A DNA stretch of 5,679 nt. Origin: Pseudomonadota bacterium. GTDB taxonomy: Bacteria > Pseudomonadota > Gammaproteobacteria > Pseudomonadales > Azotimanducaceae. The position numbers and the translations under genes were made by a program. Within the stretch, counting starts at the first letter, position 1, and each line of letters opens with the position of its first letter. Shown here piece by piece: positions 1 through 5,679 of the stretch. The notes below the pieces were generated by a model. It made no database searches and had not been told where the DNA came from. It worked only from the letters and a program-made list of their open reading frames with translations. Location: contig JAQBYL010000291.1 in the NCBI GenBank assembly GCA_027622495.1, positions 1 to 5,679 on the forward strand, read 5' to 3'.

Positions 1-1
1 T

Positions 2-868
2 GCCGCCCCGGAAGTGACGAAACAGGCTAGCATCAGTCTGGCTGATCTCGCGCGCAAACGGACCTACTACGGTTTTCTGGCCGCCAACCTGCGCGGTAGC
101 CAGACCCATGCCAACGACTCGAGCGTGCGGCCGGAAACCCTGAATTTCAGCCATCTGCGGCAAAACACCGGGGTGGCGCGCATGCTCGAACTGTTCGCCG
201 TGGGAGACGATCTGAACGCCCGACGCGAGATGTATGCCTTAAACCAGAGTTTGCAAGCCGACCAGCAGGTGGAGTTGGCCTACCTGCTCGCCTCCATTGG
301 CGAAAGCGCGTTGGCGATTCGATCTGCCAACAGCAATGATCTTCTCGACCACCTGGATCTGCGTTTCCCAATGCTTTTTCTCAATGACTTTCGCCGCGCG
401 AGCCACGAATCCGGGGTGGCGCTGCCGTTTCTGATGTCCATCGCGCGTCAGGAAAGCGCCTTCGACCTGAGCGCCCGCTCATCGGCCGATGCCCGTGGTC
501 TCATGCAGATGCTGCCGGCAACCGCCAGAATTGCCGCAACCCGTGCCGGGCTCCCCGCTCCTACTACCATTTCGCTGTACGATCCGGGTGTCAACATCAG
601 ACTCGGGGCTGCGCATCTGGCCTGGTTACTGGATCGCTACAACCAGCACATGTGGCTTGCCGCTGCTGCATATAATGCCGGGGAGAATCGCGTGGATCGC
701 TGGATCAAGGACGCCGCCGGTATGCCCACCGATGTCTGGATCGAATCAATTCCCTATTACGAAACGCGCAACTACGTCAAGAACGTCATCGCCTTCAACC
801 AGGTCTACGGGCATCGTCTGCAGGCGCTGCACCCGGTCTTCCAGGCTCACGAAGACACCATCCAATGA
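2..868 (+). CDS. slt: Soluble lytic murein transglycosylase (Slt70-like), C-terminal part, 5' end outside window
   Basis: The enzyme cleaves the MurNAc-GlcNAc bond of peptidoglycan in the periplasm, leaving 1,6-anhydromuramyl ends, and acts in wall recycling and remodelling. The frame is open from base 2 with no upstream stop. The GTG at 14 falls inside the conserved linker before a YYGFLAA segment, so it is not a credible start and the gene is partial. About 288 residues are visible, against about 645 in E. coli Slt, so the N-terminal U-domain and any signal peptide lie upstream. Numbered from the GTG at 14, the SLT domain spans roughly 135-265. It contains the catalytic glutamate in ARQESAF (Glu147, bases 452-454), GLMQMLPATAR, AAYNAG (Tyr220), and SIPYYETRNYVKNV, which matches the E. 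coli C-terminus closely. The stop overlaps the tatD start by 4 bases, suggesting translational coupling. The family call is very secure. Slt70 rather than another SLT-domain subtype is likely, from the linker-domain similarity. Confidence 0.93.
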   Translation, partial: AAPEVTKQASISLADLARKRTYYGFLAANLRGSQTHANDSSVRPETLNFSHLRQNTGVARMLELFAVGDDLNARREMYALNQSLQADQQVELAYLLASIGESALAIRSANSNDLLDHLDLRFPMLFLNDFRRASHESGVALPFLMSIARQESAFDLSARSSADARGLMQMLPATARIAATRAGLPAPTTISLYDPGVNIRLGAAHLAWLLDRYNQHMWLAAAAYNAGENRVDRWIKDAAGMPTDVWIESIPYYETRNYVKNVIAFNQVYGHRLQALHPVFQAHEDTIQ

Positions 869-1650
869 TCGATATCGGGATCAACCTGATGAGCAGTCAG
901 TTCGATGACGATCGTGAGAAGGTGCTCGAGCGTGCCCTGAGCGCCGGGGTAACCAGCATGGGTGTGACCGGAACCAGCGAGACAAACTCACAGCGAGCGG
1001 CGCAGTTCGTGCGTGATCATCCACATCTTTGGTGCACGGCCGGCATCCACCCCCACGAAGCCGACACTGCGTCACAGGATTGGCAGCGAACCATCCTCAC
1101 GCTTGCCGAAGGGCCCCAGGTCAAAGCAATCGGTGAGACCGGTCTTGATTTCAATCGCAACTACAGCGATCCAGATGTGCAACGCGCGCGCTTTGACGAC
1201 CACATTCAGCTTGCGTTGCAGACCGGGCTTCCTTTGTTTGTGCACGATCGCGATTCAAATGGCGCGGTCCATGCCATGCTCGCGCCTTATCGAGATCGCC
1301 TGAACGGCGTGGTGATCCACTGTTTTACCGGGGATGCTGATGATCTCAAGCGCTATGTACAGGCGGGTTATTACATCGGCATAACCGGTTGGGTCTGCGA
1401 CCCGAAACGGGGGGCTGGTCTGCGGCAGCTGGTGCCGTTGATACCAACCGAGCGTCTGGTGATCGAAACCGATGCGCCCTATCTGCTGCCCTACCCCGCG
1501 AGTTCACCAAGCCCGCACAAGCGGCGCAATGAACCCTGTCTGCTTGGTCATGTGGCGGCCAGAATCGCCGACCTGATCCACCGTGACCTGGATGAGGTTT
1601 CGGCTTTTACCACCAGAAACGCCACAACGCTCTTCAGGCTTCCGACGTGA
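865..1650 (+). CDS. tatD: TatD family metal-dependent DNase
   Basis: This is a 261-residue TIM-barrel metallohydrolase. E. coli TatD is a cytoplasmic Mg-dependent 3'-5' exonuclease linked to DNA repair; it is not part of the Tat translocase despite its name. The N-terminus MIDIGINLMSSQF matches E. coli TatD, which likewise lacks the HxH pair found in YcfH/YjjV paralogues. Metal or active-site positions visible are AGIHPHE (His62, His64), GETGLDFNRN (Glu91), FVHDRD (His127), IHCFTG (His152) and ETDAPYLLP (Asp203). ITGWVCD and RRNEP are further signatures of the TatD subgroup. Length is normal and the frame intact. The ATG at 865 overlaps the slt stop (ATGA), with only a weak GAAGA upstream at 851-855, so translation is probably coupled to slt. 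The 3' end overlaps the convergent glutaredoxin-like gene by 17 bases. Confidence 0.95.
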   Translation: MIDIGINLMSSQFDDDREKVLERALSAGVTSMGVTGTSETNSQRAAQFVRDHPHLWCTAGIHPHEADTASQDWQRTILTLAEGPQVKAIGETGLDFNRNYSDPDVQRARFDDHIQLALQTGLPLFVHDRDSNGAVHAMLAPYRDRLNGVVIHCFTGDADDLKRYVQAGYYIGITGWVCDPKRGAGLRQLVPLIPTERLVIETDAPYLLPYPASSPSPHKRRNEPCLLGHVAARIADLIHRDLDEVSAFTTRNATTLFRLPT

Positions 1651-1879
1651 GCCATGCGCGCACGGTATCCCGTGTGAACGGCCAGGCAAGTTCAGCTGAA
1701 CCCCATTTGAGCACCGGCAGGCGCTCACCGTACCGTGCGAGCAGATCATCGTCGTGTGCAACATCGACCACGTCCAGTGTCTGGCCGGCAAGATCTGGCA
1801 TACTCGCAAGCAGGTCGAAGGCCTGGTCGCAGAGCCTGCAGTGATCGGTTGAGAAGAGAGTCAATGTCGGTTTGATCAT
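1634..1879 (-). CDS. Glutaredoxin-like thiol-disulfide protein (DUF836-type)
   Basis: This 81-residue cytoplasmic protein has a compact thioredoxin fold. The first beta strand (LTLFST) leads into HCRLC, a CxxC redox motif at Cys14 and Cys17. A helix and a second strand (TLDVVDV) follow, then YGERLPVL with the cis-proline at Pro55 typical of thioredoxin/glutaredoxin folds, and a C-terminal helix. Size and motif order match the small DUF836 glutaredoxin-like proteins common in proteobacteria, whose substrates are mostly unknown. The start is well fixed: an in-frame TAG lies two codons upstream of the ATG at 1879, and the protein begins directly before the first strand. There is no clear Shine-Dalgarno. 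It is the only - strand gene. Its 3' end overlaps tatD by 17 bases and its start codon overlaps that of the C39 peptidase gene, so its promoter must lie inside that neighbour. The fold is secure; the redox partner is unknown. Confidence 0.88.
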   Translation of the reverse strand: MIKPTLTLFSTDHCRLCDQAFDLLASMPDLAGQTLDVVDVAHDDDLLARYGERLPVLKWGSAELAWPFTRDTVRAWLTSEA

Positions 1880-1880
1880 G
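1872..1880. other. Overlapping divergent start codons
   Basis: The sequence CATG at 1877-1880 holds the ATG of the - strand glutaredoxin-like gene (1879-1877) and the ATG of the + strand C39 gene (1878-1880). With the alternative TTG 1872 the genes would overlap by 8 bases. There is no intergenic space, so both promoters and both ribosome binding sites must lie inside the opposing gene. I found no convincing -35/-10 pair on either strand nearby. Confidence 0.8.
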
Positions 1881-2792
1881 CGCTACACAGATAGAAGTAC
1901 CAACCAGCCGGGTTACCCTCTGAGCACGCGTACCGCGGTAAACTGGGCACAGTGTGAACAGGGCTTTCGCACCTCTCTGGAACTACCTCCCTGTCCGGCT
2001 GAGCACATTATTGTGCCGAGCCTGAGTATGACAGGCACCCCCTACTGCTTCCAATTCAGCTTGCGCGATGAGCAAAACCAGGCGTGGCAGCTGAACAGCG
2101 TTCCCGCACAAACCGCAGCCCCCGCAGTACCGACCGACGCCCCGGTGACCACGCACATCGATGCCTGGCATACCACGCGCGACCTTGGCGCGAGCGTGCT
2201 GGATGTGATCGTCGATCGGCAGCCGCTGGATTTCCTGCTCACCGTATCGGTGCGACCGTTAACGATTGAACCTGCAAACACGCATGCACAGGTATCCCTA
2301 ACCAGATGCCCCCTGCCCATATCGCAGATGCAGGCGCCGGAGAACATCCGCCACGGCATCTGTTCGCCCACGTCCATGGCCATGTTAGTCGATCGACCCG
2401 GGCGTCAGGGCTGGCTCGATCTGGTAGCCGAATGCCGCGATCAGGTGACCGGCATGTACGGCGTCTGGCCGCTGGCCATCCGCGCCGCGGCGATGGCTGG
2501 CCGCCTGGGTGCCGTGGAAGTGTTCAGCGGCTGGTCGGATGTGATGCCAGCACTCGATGCCGGGCATCCGGTTGTAGCAAGCATCCGTTTTGCAGAAGGT
2601 GCTCTGCCCGGTGCACCACTCAACAAGACCGGTGGTCATCTGGTGGTTGTGTACGGCATCGAAAAAGAACAAGTCCTGGTTCTCGACCCGGCAGCCCCAG
2701 ACCATGACAGTGTTGCCCGCAGGTACGACATCAAGGCATTTTCGCGCGCCTGGTTTGCGCATCGGGGCGCAGGTTATATATTGGCTGCATGA
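1878..2792 (+). CDS. C39-type papain-like cysteine peptidase with N-terminal beta domain
   Basis: The 304-residue protein has two parts. Residues about 15-140 form a beta-rich domain of the kind that precedes the catalytic domain in stand-alone 'peptidase C39 family' proteins; segments such as VTTHIDAW and LLTVSVRPL recall that module. Residues about 148-304 are the catalytic domain: CSPTSMAML with the candidate nucleophile Cys162 (bases 2361-2363), GHPVVASI, TGGHLVVVYGI with His254, and VLDPAAP with Asp270, which gives a Cys-His-Asp triad. Gln153 in ISQMQAP may be the oxyanion glutamine. No signal peptide, membrane segment or ABC transporter is visible, so it is not the bacteriocin-exporter C39 type and is probably cytoplasmic. 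Substrate is unknown; amidase or transglutaminase-like chemistry is an alternative. An in-frame stop at 1842 limits the start to ATG 1878 or TTG 1872. An AGAGAG run ending at 1860 better suits TTG 1872. The stop overlaps the next gene by ATGA. Confidence 0.82.
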   Translation: MRYTDRSTNQPGYPLSTRTAVNWAQCEQGFRTSLELPPCPAEHIIVPSLSMTGTPYCFQFSLRDEQNQAWQLNSVPAQTAAPAVPTDAPVTTHIDAWHTTRDLGASVLDVIVDRQPLDFLLTVSVRPLTIEPANTHAQVSLTRCPLPISQMQAPENIRHGICSPTSMAMLVDRPGRQGWLDLVAECRDQVTGMYGVWPLAIRAAAMAGRLGAVEVFSGWSDVMPALDAGHPVVASIRFAEGALPGAPLNKTGGHLVVVYGIEKEQVLVLDPAAPDHDSVARRYDIKAFSRAWFAHRGAGYILAA

Positions 2793-3013
2793 AGTACTTC
2801 ACCCGCTTCCTGCTGCTGACCATTGCCTTTGCGCTGACCACGTCGGGTCTGCTGTTCTGGTATCTGCGCGATTTCAGCTTTCACGGCCTGATGTTCTTCG
2901 ACAACGGATACCTTCCGCACCCGCTGCACGTGCTGGTGCTTGGCCTGGCGATGATTCCACCCGCACTGTGGGAGATCTTTCTGCTTGAGAATCAAGTCTC
3001 ACATGATCACTGA
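2789..3013 (+). CDS. Small two-helix inner-membrane protein, unknown function
   Basis: I do not recognise this 74-residue protein. It has two hydrophobic segments, about residues 7-26 and 45-66, separated by a short loop with aromatic residues (FSFHGLMFFDNGY). Lys2 and Arg6 before the first helix, with none between the helices other than Arg27 at its edge, favour a hairpin with both ends in the cytoplasm and residues 27-44 outside. The second helix carries IPPALWE, with two prolines and a glutamate that could kink it or serve in packing. The ATG overlaps the stop of the C39 peptidase (ATGA) and the 3' end overlaps the acetyltransferase start, so it sits inside a translationally coupled string and is very probably a real gene. 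A partner or membrane anchor for the C39 peptidase is possible, but this rests only on position. Confidence 0.75.
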   Translation: MKYFTRFLLLTIAFALTTSGLLFWYLRDFSFHGLMFFDNGYLPHPLHVLVLGLAMIPPALWEIFLLENQVSHDH

Positions 3014-3247
3014 CGATGATGTCTATCTGCGCCCGATCTCGGCAACCGATCGGACGGAATATCTGGATCTGACCCGCTGCAGTAAAGCGCTGCATGATCC
3101 CTGGATCAGTCCGCCCACCTCAAATCACACCTTCGATCTGTATGTGATGCGGCTGGCCCGCGACGATCATGTCGGGCTCGCGGTATGCTCGTCGGCAAAT
3201 CACGTGATCGTCGGCGTAATCAATATCAACAACATCGTTCGTGGATC
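2974..3247. repeat. Dense cluster of GATC (Dam-type) sites
   Basis: Eleven GATC tetranucleotides start at 2974, 3005, 3035, 3048, 3066, 3096, 3104, 3135, 3165, 3206 and 3244. About one would be expected by chance in this length. Several successive gaps are 30-31 bases. They lie across the end of the small membrane gene and the first half of the acetyltransferase gene. Whether this is functional or a codon-use by-product is open. Confidence 0.6.
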
Positions 3248-3518
3248 ATTCCAGAGCGCCTCCCTCGGCTATTACGTGAACGTGGATTACCGTGGCAAAG
3301 GGTACATGTCGAAGGGGTTGGAAAAGGTCAAGGCCAGAGCGTTTACCCGTTTGGGCCTGCACCGCCTCGAAGCGAACATACAACCCGGCAATCGACCATC
3401 GATTGCCCTGGTGAAACGGGCTGGTTTTCAGTGCGAAGGCCTTTCGCCGGGTTATCTCTACATCGACGGCGCGTGGCGGGACCATGAGCGCTGGGCGTGC
3501 ATCAATCCACGTCCTTGA
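3003..3518 (+). CDS. GNAT family N-acetyltransferase, RimJ/RimL-like
   Basis: The 171-residue protein probably transfers acetyl from acetyl-CoA to an amine in the cytoplasm. The RimJ/RimL group acetylates N-termini of ribosomal proteins, and relatives acetylate other proteins or small amines. It opens with VYLRPISATD, the usual first strand of this group. The acetyl-CoA pyrophosphate loop is RGKGYM at 97-102, with Met where many GNATs have Gly or Ala, as RimJ also has. Next come LHRLEANIQPGN (Asn130), ALVKRAGF, and a C-terminal YLYIDGAWRDH (Trp158-His161) closely resembling the RimJ ending. ATG 3003 gives a typical N-terminus but no close Shine-Dalgarno. TTG 2985, six codons earlier and in frame, has GGGAG at 2970-2974 ten bases upstream, so a 177-residue form is possible. 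It overlaps the small membrane gene by 11 or 29 bases accordingly. The family is secure; the substrate is not. Confidence 0.88.
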   Translation: MITDDDVYLRPISATDRTEYLDLTRCSKALHDPWISPPTSNHTFDLYVMRLARDDHVGLAVCSSANHVIVGVININNIVRGSFQSASLGYYVNVDYRGKGYMSKGLEKVKARAFTRLGLHRLEANIQPGNRPSIALVKRAGFQCEGLSPGYLYIDGAWRDHERWACINPRP

Positions 3519-3523
3519 CCACC

Positions 3524-3530
3524 GGGAGGG
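3524..3530 (+). promoter_or_regulatory. Strong Shine-Dalgarno for the S9 peptidase
   Basis: GGGAGGG lies five bases before TTG 3536 in the 17-base gap after the acetyltransferase stop. It is the best ribosome binding site in the window. It argues for TTG 3536 over the longer alternative GTG 3497, which lies inside the acetyltransferase gene. Confidence 0.8.
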
Positions 3531-3535
3531 ATAAG

Positions 3536-5443
3536 TTGGCCAACGCTTACGGGACTTGGGATTCACAGATTTCAGCGCAAGCTGTGGCGCGGGGCGCAAC
3601 GGGTTTCAGCGATCTGCAGAGCGTTAACGGAACGCGCTACTGGCTGGAAAGCCTTCCGCAGGAGGGCGGCCGGGTCGCCGCTTTCAGCCATAGCGACGGG
3701 CAGACCCAACTCCTGACACCTGCTCCCTTCAACGTCCGCAGCCGCGTGCACGAATACGGTGGATCGGCGATGCTCGCCTGCGAAAGCGGTGTCTGGTTTG
3801 TGAACGCAATCGACCAGAACATCTACTTCGTCGACGCCGCTTTAAAAATCACGCAACTGACCAGAGGTGATTCACAGGTCAGGTTTTCATCGCTTGCGCT
3901 TGATCGCGAACACCAGCGTCTCATCAGTGTTGCCGAAATTCATAACGGGTCGCAGACGCGTTCGTCCGCTCACGCAGAACCTCAGAACGTGATTGCTGCG
4001 ATCAGCCTCGACGACGGGGACATGACGATCCTGCATCAGGGTCACGACTTTTACGCCGATCCCGCATTGTCGGCCGATTCCCGCCTTGCCTTTATCGCCT
4101 GGGATCACCCGAACATGCCATGGGACGGAACGCTCCTGTACGTCGCAGAGCAGAAATCTGACGGAGTGTTGATCAACGCAACCGTGGTGGCAGGGGGCGC
4201 TCAGGAATCCGTTGTCCAGCCGACCTGGACCGCCACGTCGGACCTGATCTTTATCAGCGATGCGACAGGTTATTGGAACCCGTATGTACTCGATGCCAGT
4301 GGTATCAGAAGCCTCCTGACCGACGAGGCTGAATACGCCGGTCCGCTGTGGCAACTGGGTGCGAGGGACATTGCCGAAATCGGACCGGGGCACCTGGTCG
4401 CTGTTCGCCGTGAATCGGGTCGAAGCGAGCTTGTGCTGATCGATACCAACAACGGCTTCAGCTCGCCGCTGACGGACGCCTACTGCGGGTATACGGACCT
4501 CACCTGCCATGCCGGGCAGGTCTTATTCGTTGCCCAGCGAAATACACAAGGACCGGCCATCGTCGAACTCGACCCGGCCGATGGCACCCACCGTATACTG
4601 CGCGAAACACCGCAGGCTGTGGATGCTCACCTGGTCAGTGAGCCGGAACATATTGCCTTTCCAACCCGGGATGGGCGCCGCTGCTACGCCTACCTCTACC
4701 GGCCATTCAATCCGTCGGTCCCCGCAACGGCGCTACCGCGTACTGAAAAACCTCCGGTCATGCTCCTGAGTCATGGTGGCCCTACCGGTTCAACCAGTTC
4801 GGCGCTCAACCTCAAAGTGCAGTACTTCACCAGTCGCGGCTGGATGGTGATCGATGTCAACTACCGTGGCAGCACCGGTTATGGACGGTCTTACCGCGAC
4901 GCTCTGCAGGGTAACTGGGGTGTCCTCGACGTGACCGACAGTGAAGACGCGATCAACTATCTGATCGTCAACAATCTGATTGACCCCACCCGGGTCGCCC
5001 TGCGCGGTGGCAGTGCCGGTGGCTTTACCACGCTGGCTGCACTGACCAGCACCGCGACGTTCAAGGCTGGTGCGGTTTACTACGGCATCGGCAATCTGAA
5101 GAGCCTTGCAGATGACACGCACAAGTTCGAAAGCAGGTACCTGGAAGGATTGCTTGGAGATGAGTTGAATCTTGACGCCCGATCACCCATCCACCACATC
5201 GATCAGCTGAACTGTCCGGTGATTTTTTTTCAAGGGGGTGAAGATCGGGTCGTGCCGCCTAACCAGGCTGAGGAAATGGTCAAAGTGCTGCGCACCAAAG
5301 GCATCAAGGTACGCTATGTTTATTTCGAGAATGAAGGTCACGGCTTTCGCGATGGGCACAACATCGCGCAGGCGATCAATGATGAATACGAGTTTTTGTG
5401 TGAAGCTTTTGCAATTGAAACACCGGGAGACACAACACTTTGA
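3536..5443 (+). CDS. S9 family serine peptidase (prolyl oligopeptidase / acylaminoacyl peptidase type)
   Basis: This is a probably cytoplasmic peptidase of 635 residues that would cleave short peptides or blocked N-terminal residues (COG1506-like). The N-terminal part, to about residue 370, is a beta-propeller with repeated WD/YWNP-like strands and the NVRSRVHEYGG signature typical of this subgroup. The alpha/beta-hydrolase domain follows. Its oxyanion segment SHGGPTG has His413. NYRGSTGYGRSYRD is followed by RGGSAGG with the nucleophile Ser493 (bases 5012-5014). GGEDRVVPP carries Asp570 and ENEGHGF carries His602, so the triad is complete. No signal peptide is seen. The start is taken as TTG 3536 because of the GGGAGGG upstream; the longest frame would begin at GTG 3497 and give 648 residues. 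The stop overlaps the ddl start by 4 bases. A T8 tract at 5223-5230 lies in the hydrolase domain but the frame is intact. Exact specificity cannot be read from sequence. Confidence 0.92.
   Translation: MANAYGTWDSQISAQAVARGATGFSDLQSVNGTRYWLESLPQEGGRVAAFSHSDGQTQLLTPAPFNVRSRVHEYGGSAMLACESGVWFVNAIDQNIYFVDAALKITQLTRGDSQVRFSSLALDREHQRLISVAEIHNGSQTRSSAHAEPQNVIAAISLDDGDMTILHQGHDFYADPALSADSRLAFIAWDHPNMPWDGTLLYVAEQKSDGVLINATVVAGGAQESVVQPTWTATSDLIFISDATGYWNPYVLDASGIRSLLTDEAEYAGPLWQLGARDIAEIGPGHLVAVRRESGRSELVLIDTNNGFSSPLTDAYCGYTDLTCHAGQVLFVAQRNTQGPAIVELDPADGTHRILRETPQAVDAHLVSEPEHIAFPTRDGRRCYAYLYRPFNPSVPATALPRTEKPPVMLLSHGGPTGSTSSALNLKVQYFTSRGWMVIDVNYRGSTGYGRSYRDALQGNWGVLDVTDSEDAINYLIVNNLIDPTRVALRGGSAGGFTTLAALTSTATFKAGAVYYGIGNLKSLADDTHKFESRYLEGLLGDELNLDARSPIHHIDQLNCPVIFFQGGEDRVVPPNQAEEMVKVLRTKGIKVRYVYFENEGHGFRDGHNIAQAINDEYEFLCEAFAIETPGDTTL
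5425..5430 (+). promoter_or_regulatory. Shine-Dalgarno for ddl
   Basis: GGGAGA sits nine bases before TTG 5440, inside the end of the S9 peptidase gene. It supports the TTG start, which is also the only start codon between the in-frame stop at 5416 and the first conserved strand of the protein. Confidence 0.65.
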
Positions 5444-5679
5444 CGCTCGATATCGCAGTACTGATGGGCGGCGACTCGGCCGAGGCTTCCGTCTCACGGG
5501 CTTCGGCCAAAGAGGTGGTGGGCGGGCTTGAAGCAGGCGGGCATCGCGTCACCACCATCGAGATCAGCACGACATTGCCAGCCGCTCTTGTCGAGGCGGC
5601 ACCAGAGGTGGTGTTTCCAGTCCTGCATGGTCCGCCAGGCGAAGACGGCACCGTCCAGGGTCTTCTGGACATGATGAAT
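5440..5679 (+). CDS. ddl: D-alanine--D-alanine ligase, N-terminal part, 3' end outside window
   Basis: The enzyme is an ATP-grasp ligase that joins two D-alanines in the cytoplasm for the peptidoglycan pentapeptide. Eighty residues are visible before the window ends; full-length Ddl has just over 300. The first strand IAVLMGG is followed by DSAEASVS, placing Glu15 exactly where E. coli DdlB has its catalytic Glu15. VFPVLHGPPGEDGTVQG follows, with His63 also at the DdlB position. The ATP-binding core and the Ser and Tyr of the triad lie beyond the window. The start must be TTG 5440: an in-frame TGA at 5416 precedes it, the codons between are not starts, and the next ATG (5464) would remove the first strand. 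It overlaps the S9 peptidase stop by TTGA, so translation is probably coupled. It does not sit next to murC or ftsQ here, so it could be a DdlA-type or second copy. Confidence 0.92.
   Translation, partial: MTLDIAVLMGGDSAEASVSRASAKEVVGGLEAGGHRVTTIEISTTLPAALVEAAPEVVFPVLHGPPGEDGTVQGLLDMMN

Noticed and set aside
14..16. GTG as the true start of the transglycosylase
   Set aside because: The frame is open to the window edge and the first residues already match the interior linker of Slt70 proteins.
1849..1877. Promoter TTGAGA-17-TTGATC for the C39 gene
   Set aside because: The -35 is fair but the -10 matches the consensus at only two of six positions and runs into the start codon.
2388..2397. GTCGATCGAC palindrome as an operator
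   Set aside because: Ten bases, inside the C39 coding sequence, with no second copy at a promoter; expected where GATC is common.
2042..2762. Several - strand open frames opposite the C39 gene
   Set aside because: Low-complexity, Arg/Ala/Cys-rich translations with no motif; the + strand frame carries a clear catalytic domain.
1878..2792. Bacteriocin-processing C39 ABC exporter
   Set aside because: There are no membrane or ATPase domains, and no double-glycine leader peptide gene nearby.
2974..3247. Chromosome replication origin
   Set aside because: GATC density is oriC-like, but there are no DnaA boxes (TTATCCACA-like), no AT-rich stretch, and the DNA is fully coding.
3003..3518. GNAT toxin of a toxin-antitoxin pair
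   Set aside because: The C-terminus and acetyl-CoA loop match RimJ-like enzymes, and the upstream small gene is a membrane protein, not a DNA-binding antitoxin.
3887..4510. 207-codon open frame on the - strand
   Set aside because: It lies wholly opposite the S9 peptidase propeller, has no recognisable domain, and is the usual shadow of a GC-rich gene.

Overview
The window is a gene-dense bacterial chromosome segment, roughly 58-60 % GC by eye. It looks gammaproteobacterial: the TatD protein follows E. coli TatD residue for residue around its active site, the lytic transglycosylase resembles E. coli Slt70, the acetyltransferase resembles RimJ, and Dam-type GATC sites are strikingly frequent. 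I cannot name a genus. No mobile element, CRISPR array, rRNA, tRNA or phage signature was seen, and no stretch above 20 bases lacks a gene.

Left part (1-1650, + strand): the C-terminal half of a soluble lytic murein transglycosylase runs in from outside the window. It overlaps tatD by 4 bases (ATGA), so the two are probably co-translated. Middle (1634-1879, - strand): a small glutaredoxin-like DUF836-type protein overlaps the 3' end of tatD by 17 bases. Its start codon also overlaps the start of the next + strand gene.

Right part (1878-5679, + strand): five genes are packed head to tail and look like one operon. They are a C39-type cysteine peptidase with an N-terminal beta domain, a 74-residue two-helix membrane protein of unknown function (ATGA overlap), a RimJ-like GNAT acetyltransferase (overlapping start), an S9 prolyl-oligopeptidase-family peptidase with a strong Shine-Dalgarno and a TTG start, and a D-alanine--D-alanine ligase (TTGA overlap) cut by the window end.

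Common themes are cell-wall metabolism (slt at one edge, ddl at the other) and peptide or protein turnover and modification (C39 peptidase, S9 peptidase, GNAT). The least explained parts are the C39 peptidase plus mini membrane protein pair, the divergent start-codon overlap with the glutaredoxin gene, and a dense, roughly 30-base-phased cluster of GATC sites at the start of the acetyltransferase gene.
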